Position numbers and translations under genes: made by a program. Shown piece by piece: positions 40,474-43,174 of a stretch of 43,174 bases of DNA. Location of the stretch: NCBI GenBank assembly GCA_964579325.1, contig CAZOHN010000008.1, positions 1 through 43,174 on the forward strand, read 5' to 3'. The notes beneath the pieces were generated by a model, which was not told the origin of the DNA, ran no database searches, and saw only the letters and a program-made list of their open reading frames with translations. Positions within the stretch are counted from its first letter, which is position 1. Each line of letters begins with the position of its first letter. This DNA comes from CAZOHN01 sp964579325. Its GTDB lineage: Bacteria > Pseudomonadota > Alphaproteobacteria > Rhodobacterales > Rhodobacteraceae.

Positions 40474-41376
40474 TCAGGATGCCGCTTTCCGGGCGAAGGG
40501 CAAGGGCAGCGCGGGCATGTCGAGCAGTCGTGACCAGCGCGGGGCGGCGCGACCGGGCAGGTGATCCCGCAGGAGCGGGAGCGGCAGCGCGCCCGTGACG
40601 ATGGCACGGTAGAGCGGGAAGACGCCCGGGCGGAGGTAGCCCGACCAGTGGCAGATGCGGCGGGTGGGCGCGGCGATCCGGTAGCCGAGCGTAGCCAGTG
40701 CTGCGAGCGTTGCGCTGTCGTCAACCTGAAGATCAGTCCAGTTCGGCCGGTCCGCCCCGAGCCCGAGGCCCAGCGTGCGCGCTCCGGGGCGGTGTGGCGC
40801 GACAAGCCATTCCACCAGCGCGTCGAAGAGATCGTTCTCGCGGCTGATGACGTTCACGATTTCCGCCGCGAGGCCGGCCGGCGTGTCGAGCGCGGCGCGG
40901 GCCGTGTCGCGGAACTCGGCCGGTGCGATCAGGATCGCCCTGCGCAATGCCGGAACAGGCAGCGCCGCAAGGGCAGCCAGCGCCACGCGCGCGCCCATGC
41001 TGTGCGCCACCAGATCGGCCCGGCGGCCCTCTGCGTGCAGGAGCGTCAGGAGCCGGGCAAGCGCCAGCCCCGCCCGCGCCGCCTCGGCCCAGGCGCGCCA
41101 GACCGATCCCGTCGCTTCCCAGCCGAAGGCGATGGCAAGGCCCGCCTGCCCAAGCCCGAGCTGGCGCGGCCAGGACAGCGCCTTGCGGTCGGTCGGGTCG
41201 GGAGCGAGGGACAGGATGTGCGTGTGCGGACTGCGCCGGGGATGGCGCGGCGTGAACTTGTAGCCATGCACCATCACGACGACCGGCGCCCCGTCGGGCA
41301 GCGTGTCGAGCGCGGCGCGCAGCGTGGCAAGGCCGGTGAGGCCCGTGGTGTCGGCATTGATCTGGACGAGGCGCAT
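40474..41376 (-). CDS. Alpha/beta hydrolase family protein
   Basis: The 300-residue protein has the alpha/beta hydrolase core: oxyanion-hole VVVMVHGYKF near residue 48, and nucleophile elbow DLVAHSMGARVAL with the catalytic Ser near residue 130. The catalytic His is probably in ICHWSGYLRPG near the end. The acid residue is likely in RENDLFDALVEW. ATG 41376 has a GGGAGC ribosome site 8 bases upstream; a longer frame to 41481 is less supported. The substrate is unknown. It is divergent from metZ, with a 240-base intergenic region carrying the metZ riboswitch. Confidence 0.82.
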   Translation of the reverse strand: MRLVQINADTTGLTGLATLRAALDTLPDGAPVVVMVHGYKFTPRHPRRSPHTHILSLAPDPTDRKALSWPRQLGLGQAGLAIAFGWEATGSVWRAWAEAARAGLALARLLTLLHAEGRRADLVAHSMGARVALAALAALPVPALRRAILIAPAEFRDTARAALDTPAGLAAEIVNVISRENDLFDALVEWLVAPHRPGARTLGLGLGADRPNWTDLQVDDSATLAALATLGYRIAAPTRRICHWSGYLRPGVFPLYRAIVTGALPLPLLRDHLPGRAAPRWSRLLDMPALPLPFARKAAS

Positions 41377-41464
41377 GGGCAGCTCCCACCACATCTTGTG
41401 GGTGCGGAATATGCGGGTCATACGACAGCGCCATGTAGCCCGGGTTACACCACCGTGACGGTGC

Positions 41465-41493
41465 TTGACGGCCACAGGCAACGGGCGTATCCG
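41465..41493 (+). promoter_or_regulatory. Predicted metZ promoter
   Basis: TTGACG (41465-41470) and TATCCG (41488-41493) are separated by 17 bases, and the predicted start near 41500 coincides with the first base pair of the riboswitch stem. The -10 box is weak, but the placement agrees with the aptamer. Confidence 0.5.
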
Positions 41494-41498
41494 CCCGG

Positions 41499-41553
41499 AT
41501 GTGGCGCTTTGTCGACCGGATTGCGGGCCACGTTAAACAAGCCGCTAAAGAGG
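41499..41553 (+). promoter_or_regulatory. SAM-II riboswitch (metZ leader)
   Basis: Stem P1 is GTGGC (41501-41505) with GCCAC (41527-41531). The loop contains the SAM-II-type CTTTGT...CCGGATTGC stretch, and the 3' part reads GTTAAACAAG then CCGCTAAAGAGG, matching the conserved TAAA and GCTAAARRG elements of SAM-II. This class is typical of alphaproteobacterial met genes, where S-adenosylmethionine binding represses expression. The match is by eye; no covariance model was run. Confidence 0.82.
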
Positions 41554-41565
41554 TGACGGGTTCTG

Positions 41566-41599
41566 CCCCGAAGCCTTGACGGTTTCGGGGTTTTTCTTT
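41566..41599 (+). terminator. Intrinsic terminator between riboswitch and metZ
   Basis: CCCCGAAGCC (41566-41575) pairs with GGTTTCGGGG (41581-41590) with one G-T pair and a five-base loop, followed by TTTTTCTTT. An alternative stem CGGG (41557-41560) with CCCG (41567-41570) would take up part of the left arm. This could let the SAM-II aptamer act by transcription attenuation. Confidence 0.82.
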
Positions 41600-41616
41600 G
41601 CCCGGGAGGGAGCGCC

Positions 41617-42795
41617 ATGACCGACTGGAAACCGAGGACCCGCGCCGTGCACGGCGGAATCCGCCGCAGCCAGTATGGCGAGATGGCCGAGGCGATCTTC
41701 CTGACCCAGGGCTTCGCCTACGACAGTGCCGAGCAGGCCGAGGCGCGGTTCCTCAAGGCCGGCGACGACGAGTTCATCTATGCCCGCTACGGCAACCCGA
41801 CGGTGCGGATGTTCGAGGAGCGGATCGCGGCGATCGAGGGGACCGAGGACGCCTTTGCCACGGCCTCCGGCATGGCGGCGGTGAACGGGGCGCTGATGGC
41901 GATGCTGCGGGCGGGGGACCGGGTGGTGTCGTCCCGGGCGCTCTTCGGGTCGTGTCTCTACATTCTGGAAGAGGTGCTGGTCCGCTACGGCGTCGCGGTC
42001 ACCTTCGTGGACGGCGCCGACCTCGACCAGTGGCGCGCGGCGGTGGTGCCGGGGGTGAAGGCGGTGTTCTTCGAGAGCATGTCGAACCCGGCACTGGAAC
42101 TTGTGGACATCGAGGCGGTCTGCGGCATCGCCCATGCCGCCGGGGCGCTGGTGGTGGTGGACAACGTCTTCGCGACGCCGACCTTCTCGAAGGCGGTCGA
42201 ACAGGGGGCGGACGTGGTGGTCTACTCCACGACCAAGCACATCGACGGGCAGGGCCGCGCGCTGGGGGGCGTGGTCTGCGGGCGGCGCGAGTGGGTGCGC
42301 AAGGTGCTGGAGCCTTACATGAAGCACACCGGGGGCTCGATGAGCCCGTTCAACGCCTGGATCATGCTGCACGGGATGGCGACGCTGGACCTGCGGGTGC
42401 GGGCGATGGCGGAGGGGGCGATGGTGGTGGCGCGGGCGCTGGAGGGGCACGGCAAGGTGGGCCGGCTGATCTACCCGGGGCTGCCGTCGCACCCGCAGCA
42501 TGACCTCGCGATGCGGCAGATGGGGTCGGGCGGGACGCTGGTGGCGTTCGAGGTGGCGGGCGGCAAGGAGGCGGCGTTCCGGTTCATGAACGCGCTGGAG
42601 ATCGTCAGCATCTCGAACAACCTCGGCGACGCCAAGTCGATCGCGACCCACCCGGCGACGACGACCCACCAGAGGCTGCCGGACGACCAGAAGGTGGCGC
42701 TGGGGATCACGCCGGGGCTGATCCGGCTGTCGGTGGGACTGGAGGACGCGGGCGACCTGGTGGCCGACCTGATGCGGGCGCTGGAGGCGGCCTGA
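41617..42795 (+). CDS. metZ: O-succinylhomoserine sulfhydrylase
   Basis: The 392-residue PLP enzyme belongs to the Cys/Met metabolism family and makes homocysteine from an acylated homoserine and sulfide. The internal aldimine Lys207 is in YSTTKHIDGQG; SGMAAVNGAL (phosphate-binding), DNVFATPTFSKA, and the FIYARYGNPTVRMFEE start complete the family pattern. TTHQRLPDDQKVALGITPGLIRLSVG near the end is the conserved C-terminal region. GGGAGGGAG precedes ATG 41617. Expression is expected to fall when S-adenosylmethionine is high, through the riboswitch and terminator upstream. Confidence 0.93.
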   Translation: MTDWKPRTRAVHGGIRRSQYGEMAEAIFLTQGFAYDSAEQAEARFLKAGDDEFIYARYGNPTVRMFEERIAAIEGTEDAFATASGMAAVNGALMAMLRAGDRVVSSRALFGSCLYILEEVLVRYGVAVTFVDGADLDQWRAAVVPGVKAVFFESMSNPALELVDIEAVCGIAHAAGALVVVDNVFATPTFSKAVEQGADVVVYSTTKHIDGQGRALGGVVCGRREWVRKVLEPYMKHTGGSMSPFNAWIMLHGMATLDLRVRAMAEGAMVVARALEGHGKVGRLIYPGLPSHPQHDLAMRQMGSGGTLVAFEVAGGKEAAFRFMNALEIVSISNNLGDAKSIATHPATTTHQRLPDDQKVALGITPGLIRLSVGLEDAGDLVADLMRALEAA

Positions 42796-42824
42796 GGGGC
42801 CGCATCGCGGGGCCGCAAGTGGGG

Positions 42825-42841
42825 CTGCTCAAATTGAGCAG
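42825..42841. repeat. 17-base palindrome after metZ
   Basis: CTGCTCAAATTGAGCAG is a perfect inverted repeat of 8 bases with one central base, 30 bases after the metZ stop. No T-run follows, so it is more like a binding site than a terminator. The protein is not known. Confidence 0.45.
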
Positions 42842-42910
42842 AAGGGTCAAGCTGTTGATATAGCGGGGAAACGTCTTGCGCGTTAACCGGATTTTAGAGG
42901 TTTGGGAGGG

Positions 42911-42934
42911 GGGTGGCGAGCAGATTGCCCACCC
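42911..42934 (-). terminator. Hairpin at the end of the last gene, similar to the transporter hairpin
   Basis: GGGTGG (42911-42916) pairs with CCACCC (42929-42934), extended by three more pairs with one bulge. On the minus strand it lies at the stop codon of the partial gene. It shares the GCCCACCC and CCCTAGGGAT words with the hairpin region at 7264-7300. No T-run is present, so terminator strength is uncertain. Confidence 0.4.
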
Positions 42935-43174
42935 TAGGGATTGGGCGGCGGTGGGGGGACGTAGGTGTCCGGGTCGGCCTGCCAACGGCGCCATTCGGAG
43001 GTGAAGGTCGGGCCGTTGTCCTCGGACCAGAGTGGGAGTTCCCACGTCGGCCAGTGGGCGGGCCAGTCGGGGTGGCCGGGCGTAACGCCTCTGGGCAGGA
43101 TGACGGAAGCGTCACCAAAGGTTGAGTTGACCTGATCGGTCGAGATCGGCACGGAGGAATAATCCACAGACCTC
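42934..43174 (-). CDS. C-terminal part of an unknown protein (partial)
   Basis: The minus-strand frame is open from the window edge to a TAG at 42934-42936, giving about 79 residues. It may be a C-terminal fragment of a larger protein; an in-frame GTG at 43167 could also start a 77-residue protein. The sequence is rich in Trp and Pro (HPDWPAHWPTWELPLWSEDN, FTSEWRRWQADPDTYVPPPP) and ends in a proline run. I do not recognise a family. It converges with metZ, with 138 bases between the stops. Confidence 0.6.
   Translation of the reverse strand, partial: RSVDYSSVPISTDQVNSTFGDASVILPRGVTPGHPDWPAHWPTWELPLWSEDNGPTFTSEWRRWQADPDTYVPPPPPNP

Noticed and set aside
1..43174. tRNA, rRNA, CRISPR arrays, insertion sequences, prophage genes
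   Set aside because: No cloverleaf-like sequence, repeat-spacer pattern, transposase or phage gene was found by reading both strands.

Overview
The window looks like a chromosomal segment of an alphaproteobacterium of the Rhodobacterales (Rhodobacteraceae/Paracoccaceae type). The support is the high GC content, the gene content and order (secG, pyrG; purA followed by a DUF2842 gene; hflK, hflC, a DUF2065 gene and a DegP-like protease), a GTTC-N7-GTTC SOS box, a SAM-II riboswitch before metZ, and frequent GTG/TTG starts. No tRNA, rRNA, insertion sequence, prophage gene or CRISPR array was seen. No gene-free stretch exceeds about 300 bases. A run of 10 Ns inside pyrG marks an assembly gap.

Region 1 (1-8834, all minus strand) is a compact nitrogen-acquisition operon. 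In transcription order it holds a polar amino-acid ABC transporter (ATPase, binding protein, two permeases), a glutamine-synthetase-family ligase, a membrane-anchored FMN/Fe-S glutamate-synthase-like protein, a class I glutamine amidotransferase, a second glutamine-synthetase-family ligase (PuuA-like) and the start of a PuuB-like FAD oxidase. Overlapping stop/start codons tie several of these together. The set suggests import of an amine or amino acid, gamma-glutamylation, oxidation and hydrolysis, as in the Puu putrescine pathway.

Region 2 (8941-24678) is mixed housekeeping: a soluble PhnD-like protein overlapping a TerB-like protein, a DUF1330 protein, polyphosphate kinase 2, a small exported protein, pyrG and secG, purA and DUF2842, a 991-residue protein with a very acidic disordered middle, thiamine pyrophosphokinase, an EamA transporter, L-serine dehydratase, rpiA and glutathione reductase.

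Region 3 (24745-33817) carries the envelope proteostasis set hflK-hflC-DUF2065-degP, then a truncated DnaE2 C-terminal (OB-fold) gene under a perfect SOS box, a [2Fe-2S] ferredoxin coupled to an FG-GAP protein, purD, xseA and a small exported protein.

Region 4 (33923-43174) holds an AlkB-like membrane protein that has lost most diiron-ligand histidines and gained a long tail, a kinase-fold protein, ftsY, an EamA transporter, yciB/ispZ, a glutathione S-transferase, an alpha/beta hydrolase, and metZ behind a SAM-II riboswitch and an intrinsic terminator. The window ends in a partial unknown gene.

The observations most worth following up are: the pyrG leader, where a C-run at the predicted transcription start forms one arm of mutually exclusive hairpins next to the start codon; the SOS-controlled DnaE2 fragment; the AlkB-like pseudoenzyme; and the SAM-II riboswitch with its terminator at metZ.
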